DNA of 64,000 nt from Dysosmobacter sp. (GTDB lineage Bacteria; Bacillota; Clostridia; Oscillospirales; Oscillospiraceae). This document shows, piece by piece, positions 9,730-18,138 of this stretch (positions within the stretch are counted from its first letter, which is position 1; every line of letters begins with the position of its first letter). The DNA is taken from contig JAPFEH010000006.1 in NCBI GenBank assembly GCA_026169195.1, forward strand, positions 23,243 to 87,242. The letters are read 5' to 3'. A program made the position numbers and the translations under genes. Under the pieces are notes generated by a model that was not told the origin of the DNA, searched no databases, and saw nothing but the letters and a program-made list of their open reading frames with translations.

Positions 9730-11064
9730 TTACTTTTTCAGTTTGGCCTCCAGCTGTGCTTTCCGGTCCTCATAGCCGGGCTTGCCCAGAAGGGCGAACA
9801 TGTTCTTTTTATAGGCCTCCACACCGGGCTGGTCAAAGGGGTTCACGTCCAGCAGATAACCGGACAGGCCGCAGGCGTACTCAAAGAAATAAATCAGCTG
9901 ACCCAGCGCAGCGGGGGTTTTGCCGTCGGCCTCCACGATGATGTTGGGCACGCCGCCCTCTGTATGAGCCAGCAGGGTGCCTTCCATGGCCCGGTCGCGG
10001 ATAAAGTCCATGGATTTTCCTGCCAGAAAATTCAGCCCGTCCCCGTCGGTCTCGTCCCGGGGCACGAAGGCCTGACAGTTGGAGGCACCCAGCCGTACCA
10101 CGGTCTCGAACATGAGCCGCTTTCCCTCTTGAATGTATTGCCCCATGGAGTGGAGGTCGGCGGTGAAGTCGACGCTTGCGGGGAAGAGTCCCTTGCCGTC
10201 CTTGCCTTCGCTCTCGCCGTAAAGCTGCTTCCACCACTCGCTCATGAAGCGGAAGGCGGGATCGTAGCAGGCCAGCAGTTCAATGGGTCGGCCGGAGCGG
10301 TAGAGCTGATAACGGATGGCGGCATATTCCCATGCGGGGGACTCATAGGAGGCGGTGCGGCACAGCTCCATCATTTCTGCCGCACCCTGCATGAGCGCCT
10401 CGATGTCCACACCGGCTGCGGCGATGGGCAGCAATCCCACGGCGGTCAGCACCGAATAGCGTCCGCCGATTTCATCGGGGACCACAAAGGTTTCCCACCC
10501 TTCGGCATCGGCAAGGGATTTCAAGGCGCCGCGGGCCTTGTCGGTGGTGGCATAGATCCGCTTTCCGGCGCCTTCCCGGCCGTATTTCTTTTCCAGAGCC
10601 TCCCGGAAAAAGCGGAAGGCGACGGCAGGCTCTGTGGTGGTTCCGGATTTGGAGATCACATTGACAGAAAAGTCTCCGTCTGCCACCAGATCCAAAACCT
10701 CCTGCAAAGCGTCGGAAGAAAGGCCGTTGCCAACGAAATAGATGTTGGGGGTATCTTTCTTTTTCAGATTGTAGTTGGGAGAGCACAGGCAGTCGATGAC
10801 GCCGCGGGCGCCCAGATAGCTGCCGCCGATGCCAATGACCACAAGAGACCGGGAATCGGCTTGGATCCGTGCAGCGGCAGCTTGGATCCGTGCGAATTCC
10901 TCGCGGTCATAGGTGCCGGGAAGATGGACCCAGCCAGTGAATTCACCGCCGGCACCGGAGCCGCTCTGCAGCTTTTCCTGTGCGCGCTTGAGGCGGGGAG
11001 CCAAAGCCTCCTTATAGGGCAGGGGAAGAAAACTCTGCATTTCAAACAGCTTTATGTGTAACAT
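9730..11064 (-). CDS. pgi: Glucose-6-phosphate isomerase
   Basis: [41 protein letters not shown] motifs. Confidence 0.95.
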   Translation of the reverse strand: MLHIKLFEMQSFLPLPYKEALAPRLKRAQEKLQSGSGAGGEFTGWVHLPGTYDREEFARIQAAAARIQADSRSLVVIGIGGSYLGARGVIDCLCSPNYNLKKKDTPNIYFVGNGLSSDALQEVLDLVADGDFSVNVISKSGTTTEPAVAFRFFREALEKKYGREGAGKRIYATTDKARGALKSLADAEGWETFVVPDEIGGRYSVLTAVGLLPIAAAGVDIEALMQGAAEMMELCRTASYESPAWEYAAIRYQLYRSGRPIELLACYDPAFRFMSEWWKQLYGESEGKDGKGLFPASVDFTADLHSMGQYIQEGKRLMFETVVRLGASNCQAFVPRDETDGDGLNFLAGKSMDFIRDRAMEGTLLAHTEGGVPNIIVEADGKTPAALGQLIYFFEYACGLSGYLLDVNPFDQPGVEAYKKNMFALLGKPGYEDRKAQLEAKLKK

Positions 11065-11193
11065 CTGTACGCATCCTTTCTGTTATGCCGGAGCGCAGAG
11101 CGCCGGCTGATCCTGTTTGTGAAAAGTATAGCATTTCCCGCTGCTTCGGGCAAGAGAAATTCGCCGGTTGGACACAGAAAAGCCCGTACACAT

Positions 11194-12318
11194 TCACCGC
11201 TCCGCCAGAAACGCTGTCTTCAAAAGCCGCAGCAGCATCTGCCGGTAGGTGACTTTGGGGATGGACTCCCCTGCCAGCAGAGGAATTTCGGCAAGGATCT
11301 CTTCTCCGGCGGTGACCGTCAGCGTCCCCAGCGGATCGCCGGTCTCCACAGGGGCGTCGATGCTCTCTATGAGTGTCACAGCTTGCCGGAGATCCGCTGC
11401 CTTGCTTTTTTCCAGCAGCAGTGTACTGCCCTCGCCCAGCACCGGCTGAACCGTGGCCTGTGTTCCCAAGACCACCGGAATGGGTGCCAGCGGCGTTTCG
11501 GGGACAGCTTTTTTTAATGTATACGTAGAAAATCCGTGGGTGAGCAGCGTTTTGGCGTCCTCGAACCGCTGGGCGGAGGTGGCGTCCTTCATGATGACGG
11601 CGATCAGCTCCATGCCGTCCCGCTCCGCTGTGGCGGAAAGGCAGTAGAGGGCGCTGTCGGTGGAGCCGGTTTTGAGACCGGTCGCGCCCTCATAAAACCG
11701 GATGAGCTTGTTGGTGTTGACCAGAGAGGAGGCCCCGCCCCGCAGGGTGTCCATCCAGATGGTGGTATATTGACGGATTTCCGGATGCTTCAGAATCAGC
11801 TCCCGACTCATCAGGGCAATGTCATGAGCAGAGGTGACGTGATTTTCCGCGGGCAGGCCGGTGGCGTTTTGAAAGGTGGTATCGGTCATACCCAGCTGAA
11901 CCGCTCGCTCGTTCATGCGTTCCACAAAGGCCTCCTCGCTGCCGGCGATCTGTTCCGCCAGTGCAACGGCGCAGTCGTTGGCGGACACCACGCAGACTGC
12001 CTTGAGCATATCGGAGACCGTCATCTGCTCGTTTTCCTTCAGCCAGATCTGGCTTCCTCCCATGGAGCAGGCGTGGGCGGAAGCGGTGACCGGCGTGTCA
12101 TAGGTCAGCTGTCCGCTGGAAATGGCCTCCATGGTCAGCAGGATGGTCATGATCTTGGTGACACTGGCTGGCTCCAGCTTGGTGTGTTCGTCCTTGGCAT
12201 ACAGTACAGAGCCGGTTTCTTTTTCCATCAGCAGGGCGGATGGCGCCGCCACCTCCAGACCTCTGGCTCCGGTGGTCAGCACCAGAACCGCCCCCAGCAG
12301 GGCAAGCGCTTTTTTCAT
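11194..12318 (-). CDS. dacF: D-alanyl-D-alanine carboxypeptidase (DacF-like PBP)
   Basis: Signal peptide; LEPASVTKIMTILLTMEAI (SxxK), SANDCAVALAE (SxN), GLKTGST (KTG). Confidence 0.92.
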   Translation of the reverse strand: MKKALALLGAVLVLTTGARGLEVAAPSALLMEKETGSVLYAKDEHTKLEPASVTKIMTILLTMEAISSGQLTYDTPVTASAHACSMGGSQIWLKENEQMTVSDMLKAVCVVSANDCAVALAEQIAGSEEAFVERMNERAVQLGMTDTTFQNATGLPAENHVTSAHDIALMSRELILKHPEIRQYTTIWMDTLRGGASSLVNTNKLIRFYEGATGLKTGSTDSALYCLSATAERDGMELIAVIMKDATSAQRFEDAKTLLTHGFSTYTLKKAVPETPLAPIPVVLGTQATVQPVLGEGSTLLLEKSKAADLRQAVTLIESIDAPVETGDPLGTLTVTAGEEILAEIPLLAGESIPKVTYRQMLLRLLKTAFLAER

Positions 12319-12487
12319 GGCAGTTCCTCCTCATATCATTTCTAAACTCTATGACAGAAAGAGGACATTCATGCGGGAAGGGCGGTATTGGGAAGGACGT
12401 GTTGCACGCCACCGTGCAATTCCGGTGGAGCGGGGGACTCTACAAGGGGAGGCTTTCGCGGAAAATTATCATGAAAGGGGGGAGCGT

Positions 12488-12748
12488 GTGAATGAGATCA
12501 TTGCGGTGCTGATTACCGGCGGCCTCACGCTGGCAGGCGTGATTATCAGCAATCAGAGGACGCAGGCTGTCACCGAGGCGAAGCTGGAGGAGCTGACCCG
12601 TGAAGTCCGGGAGCACAACCATTTCGCCCGGCGGATGCCGGTGGTGGAGGAACAGATCAGGGTTCTGAGCCACCGCATCGGAGATTTGGAGTCATATCAT
12701 AAAGGGGCTGCCGGTGCAGCCGGAGACAGAAAGGAGAAGGGACTATGA
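12488..12748 (+). CDS. XhlA/hemolysin-type small membrane-anchored coiled-coil protein of a phage lysis cassette
   Basis: GTG start preceded by AAAGGGGGGA; N-terminal TM (VNEIIAVLITGGLTLAGVIIS) then coiled coil; next to holin-like and lysozyme genes. Confidence 0.6.
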   Translation: MNEIIAVLITGGLTLAGVIISNQRTQAVTEAKLEELTREVREHNHFARRMPVVEEQIRVLSHRIGDLESYHKGAAGAAGDRKEKGL

Positions 12749-13089
12749 AAAAAACCATCACAGAGATCCTGCAGGATTACACCGGAGGTAAAAGCGGACT
12801 GGAAGAGACCAATCAGGCGCTGCGGGAGGCTGAGTCCGGTTTCAGCCTGAAGCCGGGGAAAAACGCGCTGACCGAGGAGGAGATCCGCGCCACCACCATC
12901 GGTTACTATCCCGATATGGCAAACGGGTTCGGCCTGCTGGATACCGGCACCGGCACGCTGGACAAGGTCCGCGTGGAAAGAGGCCGGCTGACGGACTGCG
13001 ACTGCGGCAATATGCCGGCGCTGGTGACGCTGGCAGGACGCACATACGAAGTGCGCGGCAGGGTGCTGGCGGACCGGAGCGCAGGCTGA
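12745..13089 (+). CDS. Conserved hypothetical protein of phage-type lysis cassette
   Basis: 114 aa ORF overlapping the upstream gene (ATGA-type) with RBS-like AAAGGAGAAGGG; function not recognised. Confidence 0.65.
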   Translation: MKKTITEILQDYTGGKSGLEETNQALREAESGFSLKPGKNALTEEEIRATTIGYYPDMANGFGLLDTGTGTLDKVRVERGRLTDCDCGNMPALVTLAGRTYEVRGRVLADRSAG

Positions 13090-13113
13090 GTCTGCCGCGG
13101 GGAGAAGAAAACC

Positions 13114-13311
13114 ATGGAGCTTTTGAAGCGGCGGCTGGCAAATCTGCTGGCAATCAAATCTCTGGTGACCATCACGTTGACGGGAGTGTTTGCGTTCCTG
13201 GCTGTGATGAACCGTGTCACCACCGAACAGTTTCTGACCGTGTTTACCGTGGTGGTGGGCTTTTACTTCGGAACACAGGCGGAAAAACACCGGACAGACG
13301 CAGAAACGTAA
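13114..13311 (+). CDS. Small holin-like membrane protein
   Basis: 65 aa, two hydrophobic segments (ITLTGVFAFLAV; FLTVFTVVVGFYFG), charged tail, next to lysozyme gene. Confidence 0.65.
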   Translation: MELLKRRLANLLAIKSLVTITLTGVFAFLAVMNRVTTEQFLTVFTVVVGFYFGTQAEKHRTDAET

Positions 13312-13323
13312 GGAGGCAGGGAG

Positions 13324-13944
13324 ATGGAACGACCCGTCGGTGCCGCCGGACTGGCGCTGATCAAAAAATTCGAGGGCTGCCGACTGACAGCTTATAAGCC
13401 GCTTCCATCAGAGAATCATTGGACCATCGGCTGGGGTCACTGCGGTCCGGATGTTGAGGAGGGCGACCGGATCACGCAGGCAGAGGCGGATGCGCTGCTG
13501 GCGGCGGATTGCCGCCGGTTTGCCGCGGCTGTGGATGACCCTGCCCTTGTGCCGCTGACAGACCGTCTCAACGATAACCAGCGGGACGCCTTGATCTCCT
13601 TCACCTTCAATTGCGGTGAGGGAAATCTGCGGACTTTGTGCAAGGACCGCAGCCTTTCGGAGATCTGCGGGGCCATGGAGCTGTATTGCCGGGCAGGGGG
13701 ACAGGTACTGCCGGGGCTGGTGCGCCGCCGGTCGGCGGAGCAGGCGCTGTTTCAAACGCCGGTGCCGGAGCAGACGGCGGAGGAACAGCCGGATGCCTAT
13801 GCGGCAGAGGCTGTCCGGTGGGCGCGTGACCGCGGGATTTTGCAGGGGAACGCGGAAGGAAAGCTGGGGCTTCGCCAGCCGTGCACGGTGCAGAAAGCGG
13901 TGGTGCTGCTGTGGCGTTTTGCCAAAATGCTGAATCAGGCGTGA
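13324..13944 (+). CDS. GH24 phage-type lysozyme (endolysin) with C-terminal SLH-like segment
   Basis: GLALIKKFEGCRLTAYK (catalytic E), TIGWGHCG, NDNQRDALISFTFNCGEGNL; C-term AAEAVRWARDRGILQGNAEGKLGLRQPCTVQKAVVLLWRF. Confidence 0.9.
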   Translation: MERPVGAAGLALIKKFEGCRLTAYKPLPSENHWTIGWGHCGPDVEEGDRITQAEADALLAADCRRFAAAVDDPALVPLTDRLNDNQRDALISFTFNCGEGNLRTLCKDRSLSEICGAMELYCRAGGQVLPGLVRRRSAEQALFQTPVPEQTAEEQPDAYAAEAVRWARDRGILQGNAEGKLGLRQPCTVQKAVVLLWRFAKMLNQA

Positions 13945-13973
13945 GTGACAGCGGATTTCCGCTGAGAGAAACA

Positions 13974-14009
13974 GCCAAGAGGGGACAGGCTTGCCTGTCC
14001 CCTCTTGGC
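13974..14009 (+). terminator. Perfect 17-bp inverted repeat, terminator-like, after the lysozyme gene
   Basis: GCCAAGAGGGGACAGGC TT GCCTGTCCCCTCTTGGC; weak T-tract (TTATTTCT). Confidence 0.6.
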
Positions 14010-14095
14010 TTATTTCTAATGAATCCCGCAATGGAATGAACAGCCGGCAGCGAGCGGGCAGATGACGTCTTTTTTTGCCGCGGGCATAAAAAGAC

Positions 14096-14123
14096 GTCGG
14101 AGCAAAGCGGACTTTGCTCCGAC
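14096..14123. repeat. Inverted repeat
   Basis: GTCGGAGCAAAG CGGA CTTTGCTCCGAC; an overlapping second IR GACGTCTTTTT...AAAAGACGTC lies just upstream (about 14064-14098). Confidence 0.7.
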
Positions 14124-14221
14124 TTGGTGCAGTTGAGCAATCCAAATCCGAACCTGTTTTCTGATCGGCCAATGCAGTTTTGAGGTCATCAAAAGTGATG
14201 GTTGCTGTCCCTTCCTTGTAG

Positions 14222-15577
14222 TTGAAGGTTACCATATCAATTTTACAAAAATTATTACAACTTTCACTAACTGGGAACAAGGGACAGCGAGAGTTTAATC
14301 AAAATTATATTAAGCAAAGTGGCATTGCTTTCGAAGATCCTCTAAAGGAAAGTGCTTTACGAAATGTTTTTGTGAGTTCAAAAATCATTTTAATTTATGG
14401 AGCTGCTGGAACCGGCAAAACAACACTCATAAATTATATTTCAAATCTCATGGCAGGACGAAGCAAACTATTTCTTACAAAGACACATACAGCATTACAA
14501 AATCTTCAAAGGCGTATCGATAATCCTGGACCTTCTTCCGACTTTATAAGTATCGATAGCTTTACTAAAAGAGTGAATCTTCCGGATTATGACATTATAT
14601 TTGTAGACGAATGCAGCACCATCGATAACCGCACAATGTCCATCTTTTTAGAAAAGATGAATTCTGGCACTTTTCTAGTGTTGGCTGGTGATATATATCA
14701 AATTGAATCCATTGATTTTGGAAACTGGTTTTTCTACGCAAAAGATATTATTAAAAGCTATGGTGCCAATATTGAGTTGCACAATACTTGGAGAACACAA
14801 AATCAAACACTTATCAACCTTTGGAATGCAGTTCGAAACAAAGAAGATTTGATTACTGAAATATTAGCGATTGATGGCCCATTTTCAGAAGATATCGGTC
14901 CTAAATTATTAGAACGGGAGGATGATGACGAAGTTATTTTGTGCCTCAATTATGATGGAAAGTTTGACTTGAACAACATGAATAACTATTTTCAAAATGC
15001 GAATAAGAAAGGAGAAGCCATTTCGTGGAGAGAATGGACTTATAAAGTCGGAGATCCTATCCTTTTCAATGAAACAAAGCGTTTTCCTTTGTTGTACAAT
15101 AATCTAAAAGGGCGAATTGTTGGCATTGTCAAAGATGCTGAAAGTGTAACCTTTACTATTGATATTGAAGTTATTCTAACCGAAATGGATTGCCAAGGCC
15201 AAGACTTTGAACTTGTTGATGTATTCGACAACTCCTCCCGTATCAGCCTCACGGTATACGCTTACGATGATAATACATCTGATTTGGAAGACTCTTCACG
15301 CATGAATTCCATAGTTCCTTTTCAGCTTGCGTATGCAGTTTCAATTCATAAGGCACAAGGCTTAGAGTATGATTCAGTCAAAGTAATTATTCCGCAGAGC
15401 AACTCTGAAAAAATCACCCATGGGATTTTTTATACAGCCATAACACGTGCAAAGAAAAAATTGAAAATTTACTGGAGTGCCGAAACAATGAAAGAAATTG
15501 TTTCCGGTTTTGCCACCAATGAGTCAAATGGTAAAAGCTTGGAAATCGTTAAAGCTAAACTTGCCGTTACCCAATAA
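14222..15577 (+). CDS. SF1-type (RecD/Pif1/UvrD_C-like) helicase, possibly 5'-truncated
   Basis: Walker A LIYGAAGTGKTTL, Walker B DIIFVDECST, LAGDIYQIESI, C-terminal AVSIHKAQGLEYDSVKVII and YTAITRAKKKLKIY; much lower GC than flanks. Confidence 0.75.
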   Translation: MKVTISILQKLLQLSLTGNKGQREFNQNYIKQSGIAFEDPLKESALRNVFVSSKIILIYGAAGTGKTTLINYISNLMAGRSKLFLTKTHTALQNLQRRIDNPGPSSDFISIDSFTKRVNLPDYDIIFVDECSTIDNRTMSIFLEKMNSGTFLVLAGDIYQIESIDFGNWFFYAKDIIKSYGANIELHNTWRTQNQTLINLWNAVRNKEDLITEILAIDGPFSEDIGPKLLEREDDDEVILCLNYDGKFDLNNMNNYFQNANKKGEAISWREWTYKVGDPILFNETKRFPLLYNNLKGRIVGIVKDAESVTFTIDIEVILTEMDCQGQDFELVDVFDNSSRISLTVYAYDDNTSDLEDSSRMNSIVPFQLAYAVSIHKAQGLEYDSVKVIIPQSNSEKITHGIFYTAITRAKKKLKIYWSAETMKEIVSGFATNESNGKSLEIVKAKLAVTQ

Positions 15578-15599
15578 AGTAAAATCCCGTCTCGCTCAT

Positions 15600-15643
15600 A
15601 AAGAGCAGTAACCAATTTTAAGGTTACTGCTCTTTAATTTTTT
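15600..15643 (+). terminator. Intrinsic terminator after helicase gene
   Basis: AAAGAGCAGTAACC AATTTTAA GGTTACTGCTCTTT AATTTTTT. Confidence 0.85.
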
Positions 15644-15675
15644 GATGACTTTATGATTATTTTCTGTGGTCATAG

Positions 15676-15714
15676 CCCCCCATTTTCGCTGCACCTCCTT
15701 GCGGAAATGGGGGG
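15676..15714. repeat. Inverted repeat
   Basis: CCCCCCATTT...AAATGGGGGG with inner CGC/GCG pairing. Confidence 0.6.
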
Positions 15715-15740
15715 TCCCATAACACCCAAAGAAAACAAAT

Positions 15741-15778
15741 AATCCGAACCCATTTCCTATCGGAAACAAGTTCGGATT
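15741..15778 (-). terminator. Hairpin downstream of tRNA-Leu, probable terminator
   Basis: AATCCGAAC...GTTCGGATT with inner TTTCC/GGAAA; just 3' of the minus-strand tRNA. Confidence 0.6.
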
Positions 15779-15787
15779 ATATTGGTT

Positions 15788-15874
15788 TGGTGCCGGTGGT
15801 GGGACTCGAACCCACACGGTATCGCTACCAACGGATTTTGAGTCCGTCACGTCTACCAATTCCATCACACCGGC
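15788..15874 (-). tRNA. tRNA-Leu (anticodon CAA), CCA encoded
   Basis: Minus strand GCCGGTGTGATGGAATTGGTAGACGTGACGGACTCAAAATCCGTTGGTAGCGATACCGTGTGGGTTCGAGTCCCACCACCGGCACCA: acceptor pairing, T-loop GTTCGAGTC, anticodon loop CTCAAAA and class II variable arm. Confidence 0.95.
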
Positions 15875-16063
15875 TCATGGATACTTGCTTACTATACCAG
15901 ACTTGAAAGGAAAATTCAAGAGGGGATTTTTGTTTCCCGAAAGAAAAATGAACAGACCGTAAAAAGAGATGAAAATCCAAAGAAAAGCTACCCAAAAAAC
16001 GGGGGATGTGCTATGATATTATCTGTTAAAATATGCGCGTTTGCAGCAAAGGGCGGGAAGACT

Positions 16064-17428
16064 GTGAAAAAAGGATGGAAAAGTCTGGCGGCAGCAGGGC
16101 TGCTGCTGGAAATATTGATTCTGCTGTGCGGCTGCTCTGCGCCGCGGATCATTTTCAATCCGCAGGAGCTTTATGCCCTTCCGACCCTGCCGGAAAAATA
16201 TACGGATCTCAACATCCTCCTCAGCGAGATTCTGGACAGCGGAGCAGAGTATGCTGCACCGGCTTCCGGCACCAACACACAGCCGGTGCAGCTGGTGGAT
16301 TTGAATGGGGACGGCCAGGAGGAGGCGGTGGCGTTTTTCCGCAATCCCAATGAGGAGCGTCCCTTGAAGATTCACCTCTTTACCGCCGGAGAGGACAGCT
16401 ATGAGCATCTGGGCGTGATCGAGGGTACCGGAACGGGAATTTACAGTGTCGCCTACGAAGATCTGGACGGGGATGGTTATTTGGAGCTGATGGTGGGCTG
16501 GAAGGTGGCCGTGGACCAGCAGGTGCTGGAGGTATACAGCCTTCGTCCAAGCGGCATGGTAGGCTTGGTGCGGACCGACTATGTAAAGTACATCACGTTG
16601 GATCTGGATCTGGATCAAAGGAAGGAACTGGTGGCGATCCGCGCGGATGCGGAAGGCGGGGGCGTGGCAGATTATTACAGCTGGCAGGCGGATGGAACCC
16701 TCCTGAGCCAGTCCTCGGCCCGAATCTCTGTTTCTATGGCGGAGCTGAGCCAGCAGGGCCGTGTGACCGCAGGGATGCTGAAGGGAGAGATTCCGGCGCT
16801 GTTTGTCACCGGTGTCACGGAGGTCCCTCGGGCGATCACGGATATTCTGGCGGTGCGGAACGGAGAGTTGAGCAACATTGTGCTTTCTGAGGTAACGGGC
16901 GTCTCTTCGCAGATCGCCCCCTTCTGCACGCTCTATCCCGGTGATCTCAATGGTGACGGACTGACAGAGGTGCCGTGGCCCACCCGTCTTTTGTCGCTGG
17001 AAAATGAAGGGCTTTCCTACCAGCGGGTGGATTGGTACACCTATGACGGCGGCGGCAGCGGTGATGTGGTCCTGCGGACCTATCACAATCTGGAGGACCG
17101 GTGGTATTTCCGGCTGCCGGAGGAATGGGTGAACCGGATCTGGATCAGCCGGACCACCGCACCGGACGAGGCGGCTGTGACCTTTTACATTCTGGCGGGA
17201 GAGGGGGAGGAGGCTGCGCCCTTCCTGCGGATCACCGCCATCAGCGGCAGCAACCGGGATTACCGTGCGGTGCGGGGCAACCGGTTTGTGCTGAGCCGGC
17301 AGCCGGAGGTCATTTATACCGCGGAACTGCTGGATGCCAACGATAGCTGGGCGTACGGAGTGACGGCGGATCAGGTGCGGGGGGCGTTCAGCCTGACCGA
17401 CACAGATTGGGTCGCCGGAGACAACTGA
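16064..17428 (+). CDS. Lipoprotein with VCBS/FG-GAP-like repeats
   Basis: GTG start; lipobox LEILILLCGCSAP; repeats LVDLNGDGQEEAV, YEDLDGDGYLELMV, PGDLNGDGLTEV. Confidence 0.75.
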   Translation: MKKGWKSLAAAGLLLEILILLCGCSAPRIIFNPQELYALPTLPEKYTDLNILLSEILDSGAEYAAPASGTNTQPVQLVDLNGDGQEEAVAFFRNPNEERPLKIHLFTAGEDSYEHLGVIEGTGTGIYSVAYEDLDGDGYLELMVGWKVAVDQQVLEVYSLRPSGMVGLVRTDYVKYITLDLDLDQRKELVAIRADAEGGGVADYYSWQADGTLLSQSSARISVSMAELSQQGRVTAGMLKGEIPALFVTGVTEVPRAITDILAVRNGELSNIVLSEVTGVSSQIAPFCTLYPGDLNGDGLTEVPWPTRLLSLENEGLSYQRVDWYTYDGGGSGDVVLRTYHNLEDRWYFRLPEEWVNRIWISRTTAPDEAAVTFYILAGEGEEAAPFLRITAISGSNRDYRAVRGNRFVLSRQPEVIYTAELLDANDSWAYGVTADQVRGAFSLTDTDWVAGDN

Positions 17429-17451
17429 CGGAAAAAGAAAGGATCTAGGCT

Positions 17452-18138
17452 GTGAAAAAAGTTTTGGTTTTGGAAGATGAATCCAGTATCCGCAGCTTTA
17501 TTGTGATCAACCTGCGCCGGGCAGGCTATGATGTCATTGAGGCGGAGACTGGCGAGGAAGCGCTGGAACGGCTCAAAGAGCATCCCAATACCAAGGTGGC
17601 GCTGCTGGACATTATGCTGCCGGGGATCGACGGCTTTGAGGTCTGCCGCCGCATCCGTGCCACCAATACAAAAATCGGCATCATCATGCTGACTGCGCGC
17701 TCGCAGGAGATGGACAAGGTGACGGGACTGATGACCGGCGCCGATGACTATGTGACCAAGCCCTTTTCTCCTGCGGAGCTGACTGCCCGGGTGGACGCGC
17801 TGTTCCGCCGCGCCGGCGGAGAGGATCCGGTTCAGACCGGGGAGATCCGGCAGGATCCCTTCCTGCTGAACACCCGGAACCGGACGCTGGAAAAAGACGG
17901 TCAGCGGATCAAACTGACGCAGGTGGAATACTCCATCATGCGGGTATTTATGGAGAATCCGGGGAAAGCCCTCTCACGGGAGGAAATTCTGGATAGAGTC
18001 TGGGGCAGGGACTACTTCGGGGAACTGAAGATCGTGGATGTCAACATCCGGCGCCTGCGGCTGAAAATCGAGGACAATGTGCAGAATCCGGTATATATCA
18101 CCACGGTTTGGGGATACGGATATAAGTGGGGATTTTGA
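17452..18138 (+). CDS. OmpR/PhoB-family DNA-binding response regulator
   Basis: Receiver domain (LEDESS, LLDIMLPGIDGFE, YVTKPF) plus winged-helix output domain (DRVWGRDYFGELKIVDVNIRRLRLKIE). Confidence 0.93.
   Translation: MKKVLVLEDESSIRSFIVINLRRAGYDVIEAETGEEALERLKEHPNTKVALLDIMLPGIDGFEVCRRIRATNTKIGIIMLTARSQEMDKVTGLMTGADDYVTKPFSPAELTARVDALFRRAGGEDPVQTGEIRQDPFLLNTRNRTLEKDGQRIKLTQVEYSIMRVFMENPGKALSREEILDRVWGRDYFGELKIVDVNIRRLRLKIEDNVQNPVYITTVWGYGYKWGF

Noticed and set aside
14222-15577. Complete known defence system (e.g. Gabija-like UvrD helicase plus nuclease)
   Set aside because: Only a single helicase-like gene is present; no OLD-family nuclease or other partner gene is adjacent, so a named system cannot be supported.
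13974-15790. Complete transposon or integrative element around the helicase gene
   Set aside because: No transposase or integrase ORF and no convincing paired terminal inverted repeats; only remnants and an imperfect direct repeat are visible.
15596-15868. 90 aa ORF MMELVDVTDSKSVGSDTVWVRVPPPAPN…
   Set aside because: Classic spurious translation of the tRNA-Leu gene and its flank.
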